Shown: piece by piece, positions 24,310 through 31,716 of the stretch
Numbering within the stretch: position 1 is the stretch's first letter
Layout of the letters: the number at the start of each line of letters is the position of its first letter
DNA from: Micromonospora zingiberis
Lineage (GTDB): Bacteria; Actinomycetota; Actinomycetes; Mycobacteriales; Micromonosporaceae
Reading direction: 5' to 3'
Length of the DNA stretch: 64,000 nucleotides
Assembly (NCBI RefSeq): GCF_004331455.1
Contig: NZ_SJJR01000003.1
Span: 62,001 to 126,000, forward strand
Made by a program: the position numbers and the translations under genes
The notes under the pieces: model-generated
Told to the model about the DNA's origin: nothing
The model's input: only the letters and a program-made list of their open reading frames with translations
The model's database searches: none

Positions 24310-25911
24310 CTACATCCGGAAGACGCCGAAGGCGTCGGCGCCCCGTACCGGTCCGTTGTGGATGGCCGACAGGCAGAGCCCGAGGACGGTACGGGTGTCC
24401 CGGGGGTCGATCACCCCGTCGTCGTAGAGCCGGCCGGAGAGGAACAGGGCACCGGACTGGGACTCGATCTGCTGCTCGACCATCAGCCGCATCGCCGTGT
24501 CGGAGTCGGCGTCGAACTCGTGACCCCGGGCGGCGGCGGCCTGCCGGGCCACGATGGACAGCACCCCGGCCAACTGCGCCGGGCCCATCACCGCCGACTT
24601 GGCGTTCGGCCAGGTGAACAGGAACCTCGGCTCGTACGCCCGGCCGCACATGCCGTAGTTGCCCGCGCCGTACGAGGCACCCAGGTTGACCGTCAGGTGC
24701 GGCACCTTCGAGTTCGCCACCGCATTGATCATCAGGGCGCCGTGCTTGATGATGCCGCGCTGCTCGTACTCGGTGCCGACCATGTAGCCGGTGGTGTTCT
24801 GGAGGAAGACCAGCGGGGTGTCGGCGGCGTTGGCGAGCTGGATGAACTGGGTCGCCTTCTGGGCCTCCTCGCTGAACAGCACGCCCCGGGCGTTGGCGAG
24901 CACGCCGACCGGGTACCCGTGCAGTTCACCCCAACCGGTCACGAGGGCGCTGCCGTACGCCGGCTTGAACTCGTCGAACTCGCTGCCGTCGAGCAGCCGG
25001 GCGAGTACCTCGCGCGGATCGAACGGCACCTTGAGGTCGGCGCTGACGATGCCGAGCAACTCCTCCGGGTCGTACTTCGGGGGTTGCGGATGTGGCGTGC
25101 GCGGCGCCGGGCCGCGCTTGCGCCAGTTCAACCGGCGTACGCACTGCCGGGCCAGCCGGATACCGTCCCGCTCGTCGGTGGCGAGGAAGTCGGCCAGTCC
25201 GCTTCTTGTCGCGTGCATGGCGGCACCGCCGAGCGACTCGTCGTCGGCGTCCTCGCCGGTGGCCATCTTCACCAGTGGTGGCCCGGCCAGGTAGACCTGT
25301 GACCGGTCCCGGATCATGATCGTGTAGTCCGACATCCCGGGCACGTACGCGCCGCCAGCGGTCGCGTTGCCGAAGACCACGCTGACCGTGGCGATCTTCT
25401 CGGCGGAGAGCCGGGTCAGGTCGCGGAACACCCGGCCGCCCGGGATGAAGATCTCCGCCTGGGTGGGCAGGTCCGCGCCGGCCGACTCGACCAGGTTCAC
25501 CATCGGTAGCCGGTTGGCCAGCGCGATCTCACCGGCCCGCCGGGTCTTCGCCAGGGACCACGGGTTCACCGCGCCGCCGCGTACCGTCGGGTCGTTGGCG
25601 ACGACCAGGCACTCGACACCCTCGACCACGCCGATCCCGGTCACCACGCTGGCCCCGACCGGAAAGTCGGTGCCGTACCCGGCGACCGACGACAGTTCCA
25701 GGAACGGGCTGTCCTGGTCCAGCAGCAACTCGATCCGTTCCCGGGGGAGCAGCTTGCCGCGGCGGTGGTGCCGGGTCACGTACTTCTCGCCACCACCGGC
25801 CCGCGCCGCGTCCAACGTGGCGTCCAGTTCGGCGAGGCGCTCCAGCAACGCCTCCCGGTTGGCGCGGAACGCCGCAGAGGTGGGATCGACAGCGGTCTCC
25901 AGTGTGCTCAC
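24310..25911 (-). CDS. Acyl-CoA carboxylase carboxyltransferase (beta) subunit
   Basis: A 533-residue crotonase-fold carboxyltransferase of the methylcrotonyl/geranyl-CoA type. It has FLELSSVAGYG in the N-terminal half, VFGNATAGGAYVPGMSDYTI and FLQNTTGYMVGTEYEQRG (oxyanion-forming loops), and LGASYGAGNYGMCGRAY in the C-terminal half. It transfers carboxyl from carboxybiotin to acyl-CoA. GTG 25911 overlaps the AtuA-like stop (GTGA), showing coupled translation. An ATG-free upstream extension exists but lies inside the AtuA-like gene. The family resembles AtuC/LiuB more than propionyl-CoA carboxylase. Confidence 0.93.
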   Translation of the reverse strand: MSTLETAVDPTSAAFRANREALLERLAELDATLDAARAGGGEKYVTRHHRRGKLLPRERIELLLDQDSPFLELSSVAGYGTDFPVGASVVTGIGVVEGVECLVVANDPTVRGGAVNPWSLAKTRRAGEIALANRLPMVNLVESAGADLPTQAEIFIPGGRVFRDLTRLSAEKIATVSVVFGNATAGGAYVPGMSDYTIMIRDRSQVYLAGPPLVKMATGEDADDESLGGAAMHATRSGLADFLATDERDGIRLARQCVRRLNWRKRGPAPRTPHPQPPKYDPEELLGIVSADLKVPFDPREVLARLLDGSEFDEFKPAYGSALVTGWGELHGYPVGVLANARGVLFSEEAQKATQFIQLANAADTPLVFLQNTTGYMVGTEYEQRGIIKHGALMINAVANSKVPHLTVNLGASYGAGNYGMCGRAYEPRFLFTWPNAKSAVMGPAQLAGVLSIVARQAAAARGHEFDADSDTAMRLMVEQQIESQSGALFLSGRLYDDGVIDPRDTRTVLGLCLSAIHNGPVRGADAFGVFRM

Positions 25912-27626
25912 GGTGCCCCCTCCGACGCGGCATCGGCGACCAGGTCCGCCGGCAGGTCGACCACCCGGGCGCGGAGCAGTTCGCCGAGCGCCTTGGCCTG
26001 CGGGTCGAACCGGGTGGAGGCGGCCACGCCGGCCCCCAGCAGTCCCTCGATGACGAAGTTGACCGCCCGCAGGTTGGGCAGCTCGTAGCGCTGCACGGTC
26101 AGCGTGGCGGTTTCCGGCAGCAGTTCGGCCAGCCGAGCGACGGTGAGCCAGCCGCGCAGCCAGGCCCAGGTCGCATCGGTACGCGCCCAGACGCCGAGGT
26201 TCGCGTCGCCGCCCTTGTCCCCCGAGCGCGCCCCCACCAGCACCCCCAGCGCCCCCCGCCGGGTCCGGTGAAAGGAAGGGCCCCCTGTTAACGCCTGGTG
26301 TTGTACAGGGGGCCCTTCCAAACACTTCACCGACGGCGCAGGGATCGGCACGCGGGTGCCGTCGGGCAGTACGGCGACGTGGGCGACCGCGTCCTGCGGC
26401 ACCGTCTCGGCCGTGAAGACGCCGTACGGGGTGGCGTCGCCGGGCAGCGTGGTCAGCGTGCACCCCGGATAGGAGGCCAGCGCCAGTTCCACCGCCGCCG
26501 CCGAGAACGCCCGCCCGGCCCGTGTCCGGTCACCGTCGCGCAGGTGTACGTGCAGCAGCGCGCTGGCCGTCTCCGTGTCGGCCGCGTCCGGGTGGTCGGT
26601 GCGGGCCAGGGTGAACTCCAGCCCCTCCGTGCCGACCGCCTCGGTCAGCTGGGCCCGGACCAGGGCTGCCTTGGCCGGGACGTCCAGCCCGCAGAGTACG
26701 AACGTCATCGAGTTGCGGAAGCCGCCGAGATTGTTGACGCCGACCTTGAGGGTGTCGGGCGGCGCCTCGCCCCGGACACCGGACACCCGTACCCGATCCG
26801 GCCCGTCCTGGCGCAGCCGCACCGTGTCCAGCCGGGTCACCACGTCCGGGCCCAGGTACGCCGGCCCGCCCACTTCGTACAGCAGCTGGGCGGTGACCGT
26901 CTCGACGGTGACCGCGCCGCCGGTGCCGCCGTGCTTGGTGATCACCGACGAGCCGTCCGGATGCAGTTCGGCGATCGGGAAGCCGGGGCGACGGCCCCCG
27001 TCGGGCAGCTCGGTGAAGAAGCTGAAGTTGCCACCGGTCACCTGCGCCCCGCACTCGATCAGGTGCCCGGCCACCGTGGCGCCGGCCAGCGCGTCCAGGT
27101 CGTCGTGTCGCCACCCGAAGCGGGCGATGGCCGGGCCGACGGTCAGGGACGCATCGGTCACCCGGCCGGTCACCACGACGTCCGCCCCGGCATCGAGGCA
27201 GGCGGCGATCCCGAACGCGCCGAGGTACGCGTTCGCGGTCAGCGCGTCAGGCCGCTGGAGGGCGTCGCCCTCGACGTACCCGACGTCGACGTGCAGCCCG
27301 AGCCGCTCGGCCAGCGACCGGACGGCGGCGGCCAACCCGGCGGGATTCAGCCCACCGGCGTTGGTGACGATCCGGACGCCCCGGTCCAGCGCGGTACCGA
27401 GGCAGCCCTCCAACTGCCGGAGGAACGTCTTGGCGTAGCCGAGATCAGGGTCGCGCATCCGGTCCCGGCCGAGGATGAGCATGGTCAGCTCGGCCAGGTA
27501 GTCGCCGGTCAGCACGTCCAGCTCGCCGCCGTCGAGCATCTCCCGCCAGGCGGAGAACCGGTCGCCGTAGAAGCCGGAGGCATTGCCGACGCGCAGCGGC
27601 CCCTGCGGGCCGGTCGCCAGGCTCAT
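25908..27626 (-). CDS. AtuA-like protein (DUF1446 plus C-terminal domain), with repeat insertion
   Basis: A 572-residue protein of the acyclic terpene utilisation AtuA family (DUF1446): VGNASGFYGDRFSAW at the N-terminus, IVTNAGGLNPAGLA near 87, DVVVTGRVTDASLTVGP near 150, LIECGAQVTGGNF near 190, and the C-terminal module with VGARSGDKGGDANLGVWAR near 470. AtuA is needed for acyclic terpene catabolism in Pseudomonas; its reaction is unknown, and homologues commonly sit beside acyl-CoA carboxylase genes as here. Between the two modules lies a stretch with VKCLEGPPVQHQALTGGP, encoded exactly by the GTTAAC repeat at 26269-26325, inserted in frame. ATG 27626 overlaps the upstream stop (ATGA). Confidence 0.88.
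   Translation of the reverse strand: MSLATGPQGPLRVGNASGFYGDRFSAWREMLDGGELDVLTGDYLAELTMLILGRDRMRDPDLGYAKTFLRQLEGCLGTALDRGVRIVTNAGGLNPAGLAAAVRSLAERLGLHVDVGYVEGDALQRPDALTANAYLGAFGIAACLDAGADVVVTGRVTDASLTVGPAIARFGWRHDDLDALAGATVAGHLIECGAQVTGGNFSFFTELPDGGRRPGFPIAELHPDGSSVITKHGGTGGAVTVETVTAQLLYEVGGPAYLGPDVVTRLDTVRLRQDGPDRVRVSGVRGEAPPDTLKVGVNNLGGFRNSMTFVLCGLDVPAKAALVRAQLTEAVGTEGLEFTLARTDHPDAADTETASALLHVHLRDGDRTRAGRAFSAAAVELALASYPGCTLTTLPGDATPYGVFTAETVPQDAVAHVAVLPDGTRVPIPAPSVKCLEGPPVQHQALTGGPSFHRTRRGALGVLVGARSGDKGGDANLGVWARTDATWAWLRGWLTVARLAELLPETATLTVQRYELPNLRAVNFVIEGLLGAGVAASTRFDPQAKALGELLRARVVDLPADLVADAASEGAP
26269..26325 (-). repeat. GTTAAC/GGGCCCTTCC repeat inside a coding sequence
   Basis: GGAAGGGCCCCCTGT and its inverted match ACAGGGGGCCCTTCC flank a short centre, giving a hairpin. 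The inner TTAACGCCTGG is shared with the 4323-4374 copy in reverse orientation. The copy sits in the linker between the DUF1446 and C-terminal modules and keeps the frame open. Confidence 0.75.
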
Positions 27627-28474
27627 GCCGGTGCTCCCTCAGTGGGTGCGCCGACCGGCCGGACCGTGCCGTCGGCCCGGTCGCTCGCGGGGTCCACGCG
27701 CGGGGGACGGCCGGCGCCGGGTGCACCGGCGAACGCCTGCGCCACGTCCAGCCACTCGTCGGCGACCGGCCCGGTGCTGGCCAGGGCCAGATCGGCGCGG
27801 TGCCGGCGTTGGGTCACCAGCAGGCAGAAGTCGAGCGCCGGACCGGTCACCCGGTCGACCGCGTCCGGCGGGCCGAAGTACCAGGTCGTCCCGCCGCTGG
27901 GCGCCAACAGCTCGACCCGGACCGGCGCCGTGGGGACCGGGCGGCCGTGGGTGGCGAAGCTGTGCCCGAGAGTACGGAATCCGAGGTACGCGACGTGCCG
28001 CAGGCGGTCGGTGGCAGGCCGGTCCACGCCGAGTGCCTCGGCCACGTCCTCGCCGTGCGCCCAGGTTTCCATGATCCGTGCGGTGACCATCGACGTCGGC
28101 GACATCCGGGTGCCGTACCAGGGCAGTTTCTCTCCGGCGGGGGTGGCGGCCAGGGCCGCCGCGAGCGTCGACCGGCCGGAGCGCCAGCGGTCCAGCAGCG
28201 CGGCGGGTGGGGCGAGGAACGACTCCGCGCCGGCGTCGACCAGCCGGGCCGGGTCCGGTGCGGAGGTGATCGTGGCGGAGAAGGCGGCGGGGTCCGTCGC
28301 GGCCAGCCGTGCCACGTGGTCCGTCCAGGCCAGGTGGGCGATCTGGTGGGCGATTGTCCAGCCCGGTGCCGGTGTCGGGCGGTCCCACCCCTGGGCTGGC
28401 AGGTCCGCCACGAGCGCGTCGAGCTGCTCGGACTCGGCAGCCAGATCGGTGAGCAGTGCGGGCAGGTCGACCAT
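27623..28474 (-). CDS. TIGR03084-family protein (DinB/MDMPI-like)
   Basis: A 283-residue protein with an N-terminal DinB/mycothiol maleylpyruvate isomerase-like four-helix domain: WTIAHQIAHLAWTDHVARL near 45 supplies the metal-ligand histidines, and MVTARIMETWAHGEDVAEAL near 145 the second half-site. The C-terminal domain contains VELLAPSGGTTWYFGP and RRHRADLAL. Members of this family are thiol- or metal-dependent enzymes of uncertain reaction and often neighbour AtuA-like genes. GGAGG 5 nt upstream of ATG 28474 is a strong ribosome-binding site. Its stop overlaps the AtuA-like start by 4 nt, and it lies 19 bp downstream of the TetR gene. Confidence 0.85.
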   Translation of the reverse strand: MVDLPALLTDLAAESEQLDALVADLPAQGWDRPTPAPGWTIAHQIAHLAWTDHVARLAATDPAAFSATITSAPDPARLVDAGAESFLAPPAALLDRWRSGRSTLAAALAATPAGEKLPWYGTRMSPTSMVTARIMETWAHGEDVAEALGVDRPATDRLRHVAYLGFRTLGHSFATHGRPVPTAPVRVELLAPSGGTTWYFGPPDAVDRVTGPALDFCLLVTQRRHRADLALASTGPVADEWLDVAQAFAGAPGAGRPPRVDPASDRADGTVRPVGAPTEGAPA

Positions 28475-28493
28475 GGTGCCTCCGGACGGGACG

Positions 28494-29129
28494 TCAGTGC
28501 CGCTCGCTCCCGGGCGGGTCGGCCGCGGGGGTGAGCAGGGTGGCGAGCTGGTGCTTCCAGGCGTGCAGCAGGGCGGCCCGGCGGGCCGAGTCGTCGCTGA
28601 GCAGGTTGGCCACGCCGAGCCCACGCAGCAGGTCGAGGGTGGCCTGCACGGCCTCACGTACGCCGGGCTGGCGCTCGTCCACCCCGAGCAGGTCGACGGT
28701 CAGCCGGTACATCTCGCGGCCGACCCGGGCCTCCAGGGGCAGCAGGGCGGCACGTAGCTCGGCGTCGGTGCGGGCGGCCACCCAGAGTTCGAGGGCGGCG
28801 ACGAAGAGCGGGCCGGTGAAGGCGGCGGCGAGCAGGTCGACCACCCCGTCCAGCCGGCTCGGGCCGGCCGGTAGGGCCTCGGCCTCGACCCGCAGCTCCG
28901 CCGCCCGCCGCTCGGTGAGGTGTACGACGGCGGCGGTGACCAGGGCCGCCCTGGTCGGGTAGTGGTGCAGTTGGGCGCCCCGGGAGACGCCCGCCCGCTG
29001 CGCGACGACGGTGGTGGTGGTGCCGGACCAGCCATGCTCCACCAGGCAGTCGACGGTCGCCTCCAGCAGTCGGGCCTGGGTGGCCCGGCTGCGTTCCTGT
29101 TGAGGGATCCGGGTCGATGCGGTGGACAC
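28494..29129 (-). CDS. TetR-family transcriptional regulator
   Basis: A 211-residue TetR regulator. Residues 10-60 form the helix-turn-helix domain (LLEATVDCLVEHGW, TTVVAQRAGVSRGAQLHHYP), and the rest is a helical ligand-binding domain. As first gene of the operon running to 21155 it probably represses the whole catabolic set and responds to an acyl-CoA intermediate; this is inferred from position. The start is GTG 29129: a TTGACT-17-CAGGCT promoter ends 6 nt upstream, and a palindrome overlaps the -35. In-frame codons extending to 29156 would run into the promoter. Confidence 0.9.
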   Translation of the reverse strand: MSTASTRIPQQERSRATQARLLEATVDCLVEHGWSGTTTTVVAQRAGVSRGAQLHHYPTRAALVTAAVVHLTERRAAELRVEAEALPAGPSRLDGVVDLLAAAFTGPLFVAALELWVAARTDAELRAALLPLEARVGREMYRLTVDLLGVDERQPGVREAVQATLDLLRGLGVANLLSDDSARRAALLHAWKHQLATLLTPAADPPGSERH

Positions 29130-29164
29130 GGGCACAGCCTGCCGCGCCAGAAACAAACAGTCAA
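29130..29164 (-). promoter_or_regulatory. Promoter of the TetR-led operon
   Basis: TTGACT (-35, minus strand, 29164-29159), 17-nt spacer, CAGGCT (-10, 29141-29136), then 6 nt to GTG 29129. This predicts a leaderless tetR message. Confidence 0.6.
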
Positions 29165-29176
29165 GACTGACTTTTT
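29155..29176. promoter_or_regulatory. Candidate TetR operator palindrome
   Basis: AAACAGTCA-AGAC-TGACTTTTT: 9-nt arms with a single mismatch around a 4-nt centre. It covers the -35 element of the operon promoter, as expected for an autorepressor site. Confidence 0.6.
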
Positions 29177-29229
29177 ATGCTCGCGGTGCCGCCCTGCGCG
29201 TCCTTGGCCGCGCCCGACGCTACGGAAAG

Positions 29230-29973
29230 TCAGCGCCCGTCGCGCGGACCGAAGACGACCAGGGCGTCCACGTCGCTGTTTCGGGACCGCAGGTACTCGT
29301 CGGCAAAGGCGGCGGCGTCCGGATAGCCCGACTCGGCGGAGACCCGGGCGCAGGCGGCGTCGATGTCGTACCCCGTCCGGCGCAACTGGACGCCCGGGCC
29401 AAGCAACGCCCACCAGGCGCCCGCGCCGCCGTACGGCATTCCGACGCTGCCCGGGTTGACCACCAGTCGCCGGTCGACCAGCCGGGTGAACGGCATGTGG
29501 GTGTGCCCGCCGACCACCGTGCTCACCTCGGGCGCAAGGCCGGCGAAGACCTCGGCCCAGCGGTCGATCCGGCTGTCGACCAGCACGACCTCCTCGTCGT
29601 CACGCGGAGTCGCGTGGCAGAACAACACCTCACCCAGCCCCGCCACGGGCCGCGTGACGGTCAGCGGCAGTGCGGCGAGCCGTGCGGCCTGGTCCTCCCG
29701 TAGCTGCCCGGCGGCCCAGTTCGACACGTCGATCGGGGACGGTCGGCCGGCTCGCGCCTCGACCAGTTCCCGGTCGGCGTTGCCCCGCACCCAACACGCC
29801 CGATCGCCGAGCGACGCGAGCAGATCCAGCACCTCGACCGGTTGGGGCCCGGCCGCGAGGTCACCGGTGAGCACGATCAGGTCGGCCGTTGCCACGTCCG
29901 GCTCGGCCAGCACGGCCTCCAGCGCCGGCAGTACGCCGTGGATGTCGGAGAGGACGGCGACGCGTTCCAGCAT
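29230..29973 (-). CDS. YfcE/MJ0936-type metallophosphoesterase
   Basis: A 247-residue phosphoesterase. Motifs in order: LSDIHG near 8, LTGDLAAG near 36, VRGNADRE near 62 (GNxD), FCHATPRDD near 117, VVGGHTHMPF near 153 and NPGSVGMPYGG near 173, all diagnostic of YfcE-type two-metal phosphodiesterases. The C-terminal 60 residues form an extra segment with DIDAACARVSAESGYP. The biological substrate is unknown. ATG 29973 is preceded by GAGG at close spacing. It stands alone between the catabolic operon and crp. Confidence 0.87.
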   Translation of the reverse strand: MLERVAVLSDIHGVLPALEAVLAEPDVATADLIVLTGDLAAGPQPVEVLDLLASLGDRACWVRGNADRELVEARAGRPSPIDVSNWAAGQLREDQAARLAALPLTVTRPVAGLGEVLFCHATPRDDEEVVLVDSRIDRWAEVFAGLAPEVSTVVGGHTHMPFTRLVDRRLVVNPGSVGMPYGGAGAWWALLGPGVQLRRTGYDIDAACARVSAESGYPDAAAFADEYLRSRNSDVDALVVFGPRDGR

Positions 29974-30107
29974 CGCCTCAGCGTCCTCGGCGGCCGGACC
30001 CCCGTCCAGCGATTCTGCGCCGGGCAGACGCCCCCGCGTTCAGGAGTGCGTAGGCACCGCCGGCCCGCGCATCGACCGGACGAGCGGTGCGCGGCGCGGG
30101 CGACTGG

Positions 30108-30785
30108 TCAGACCCGCGCGCGGCGGGCCAGGCGCTCCGGGTCGAGGATGATGATGCTCTTGCCGTCCAGCCGCAGCCAACCGCGCGAGGCGAAGTCGGC
30201 CAGGGCCTTGTTGACCGTCTCACGGGAGGCGCCGACGAGCTGGGCGATCTCCTCCTGGGTGAGGTCGTGCGTCACACGCAGCACGCCGCCGTCGCGGGTG
30301 CCGAACCGGCCGGCCATCTGGAGCAGGTTCTTGGCGACCCGGCCGGGCACGTCCGTGAAGATCAGGTCGGCGAGGGCGTCGTTGGTCCGGCGCAGCCGGC
30401 GGGCGAGCACCCGCAGCAACTGCTCGGCGATCTCCGGCCGGTTGTTCAGCCACGGCCGCAGCGCCTGCTTGCGCAGCCGGGCCAGCCGGCTGTCGGTGAC
30501 CGCGGTGGCGGTCGCCGTACGCGGGCCCGGGTCGAACAGGGACAGCTCGCCCACCATGTCCGACGGTCCCATGACCGCGATCAGGTTCTGCCGGCCGTCC
30601 GCCGCCCGGCGACCCACCTTGATCTTGCCGGACAGCAGGATGTAGAGACTGTCGCCGGGCTCGCCCTCGTTGAACACGACCTCGCCCTTGCGGACCTCGA
30701 TCGTCTCCATCTCCTTGGCGAGCGCCTCGGCAGCCTCCGGGTCTACTCCCTGGAAGATCCCGCTGCGGGCCAGTACCTCGTCCAT
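30108..30785 (-). CDS. crp: Crp/Fnr-family cAMP-responsive regulator (Rv3676-like)
   Basis: A 225-residue CRP. The N-terminal cyclic-nucleotide domain has [20 protein letters not shown] and the phosphate-binding [17 protein letters not shown] (G-E-x-x-L and R-T), a long dimer helix follows, and the C-terminal winged helix has [20 protein letters not shown] (recognition helix with R-E-T-V). Close in length and motifs to M. tuberculosis Rv3676 and corynebacterial GlxR, a global regulator of carbon and respiratory genes. GGAGGTG 6 nt upstream supports ATG 30785. AGTCTA at 30858-30863 (minus TAGACT) is a plausible -10. The cyclase fusion at 12943 could feed it cAMP. Confidence 0.93.
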   Translation of the reverse strand: MDEVLARSGIFQGVDPEAAEALAKEMETIEVRKGEVVFNEGEPGDSLYILLSGKIKVGRRAADGRQNLIAVMGPSDMVGELSLFDPGPRTATATAVTDSRLARLRKQALRPWLNNRPEIAEQLLRVLARRLRRTNDALADLIFTDVPGRVAKNLLQMAGRFGTRDGGVLRVTHDLTQEEIAQLVGASRETVNKALADFASRGWLRLDGKSIIILDPERLARRARV

Positions 30786-30983
30786 CGCGCACCTCCGGTT
30801 GCGCGTGCCGTCTGCTCGGCCGGGTCTGCCGTCCGCTGATCCCCTCGCGCGCCGATCAGTCTAGGCGCACGTGAGCGGTAATCAGAGCTCCACCCCTGGA
30901 ATCTTGATCGTTCGGCGTAACCTGCCCGTCGCCGACGACCAGTACGATCGCCGGCCCGCTCGGGTGGACGAGACCACAGGTCG

Positions 30984-30989
30984 TAGGGT
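30984..30989 (+). promoter_or_regulatory. -10 hexamer TAGGGT for a leaderless cbiZ transcript
   Basis: TAGGGT ends 6 nt before GTG 30996; no Shine-Dalgarno is present. Confidence 0.45.
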
Positions 30990-30995
30990 CACCGC

Positions 30996-31658
30996 GTGTT
31001 GAGCGACCCCCTGCTGACCACCCGACGCGAGGACGGATGGGACATCCCGCTACTTGTGTGGCGGACGAGGCGACCCCTGCGGACGGTCAGCAGCGCACCG
31101 CTGGGCGGTGGGATCGGCGTACGACGGTGGGTGCTGAACGCGACCGTGCCGATGTCGTACCACCGGGACGACCCCGCCGAGCACCTGACCGAACTGGCCC
31201 GGCAGCTCGGCCTCGACGGACCCGGGGTGGGTCTGCTGACCGGAGTCGACGTCGGTGAGGTGGTGACCCGGACCGATACCGGAGTGCAGGTGTGGGCCAC
31301 CGTCGGTCTGGGCATCCCGATTCCGGCGGCGGCCCCCGCCGCGCCGGTCGCGGCGCAGCGGGTCGGCACGGTCAACATCGTGGCGTACCTGCCGACCCGG
31401 CTCGGCGACGCCGCGCTGGTGAACGCGGTGGCCACGGCCACCGAGGCCAAGGCGCAGGCGATCGCCGAGCTGGGCCTGCCGGGCACCGGCACCCCGACCG
31501 ACGCGGTCACCGTCCTCTGCCCGCCGAACGGGCCGGTCAGCCCCTACGGCGGCCCACGGTCGGAGTGGGGAGCACCACTGGCCCGGGCGGTGCACGCCGC
31601 GGTGCTGGCCGTCGGGACCGACACCGTCGTGCCATGGTCGGATCGGCTCCGGGTCTGA
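30996..31658 (+). CDS. cbiZ: Adenosylcobinamide amidohydrolase (CbiZ)
   Basis: A 220-residue CbiZ-family protein: LSSAPLGGGIG-like start (TVSSAPLGGGIGVRRWVLN near 30), GVGLLTGVDVG near 75, GTVNIVAYLPTRLGDAALVNAV near 125, and TDAVTVLCPPNGPVSPYGGP near 168. CbiZ removes the aminopropanol side chain from adenosylcobinamide so that incomplete corrinoids can be remodelled into B12. No other cobalamin gene or B12 riboswitch is visible nearby. GTG 30996 is placed by its -10; TTG 30999 is an alternative. It lies between crp and nth, where the mycobacterial order as I recall it lacks such a gene. Confidence 0.85.
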   Translation: MLSDPLLTTRREDGWDIPLLVWRTRRPLRTVSSAPLGGGIGVRRWVLNATVPMSYHRDDPAEHLTELARQLGLDGPGVGLLTGVDVGEVVTRTDTGVQVWATVGLGIPIPAAAPAAPVAAQRVGTVNIVAYLPTRLGDAALVNAVATATEAKAQAIAELGLPGTGTPTDAVTVLCPPNGPVSPYGGPRSEWGAPLARAVHAAVLAVGTDTVVPWSDRLRV

Positions 31659-31665
31659 AACTCCC

Positions 31666-31679
31666 CGGCCGATCGGCCG
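31666..31679. repeat. Perfect 14-bp palindrome
   Basis: CGGCCGATCGGCCG starts 8 nt after the cbiZ stop codon and 24 bp before the -10 box of the next gene. It may be a small operator; with no loop it is unlikely to be a good terminator. Confidence 0.4.
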
Positions 31680-31702
31680 TCGTGGTCCGGATTCCTGCCC
31701 GG

Positions 31703-31708
31703 TAGGGT
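31703..31708 (+). promoter_or_regulatory. -10 hexamer TAGGGT for a leaderless transcript
   Basis: TAGGGT ends 8 nt before ATG 31717. Confidence 0.4.
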
Positions 31709-31716
31709 CGCCCACG

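Noticed and set aside
30850..30885. CRP binding site upstream of crp (CTGATTACCGCTCAC on the minus strand)
   Set aside because: Half-sites are spaced by 7 rather than 6 nt and the left half is CTGA, not GTGA; not a fair match to TGTGA-N6-TCACA.
30900..30990. Cobalamin riboswitch upstream of cbiZ
   Set aside because: The -10 lies 6 nt from the start codon, leaving no leader, and no B12-box-like sequence was seen.
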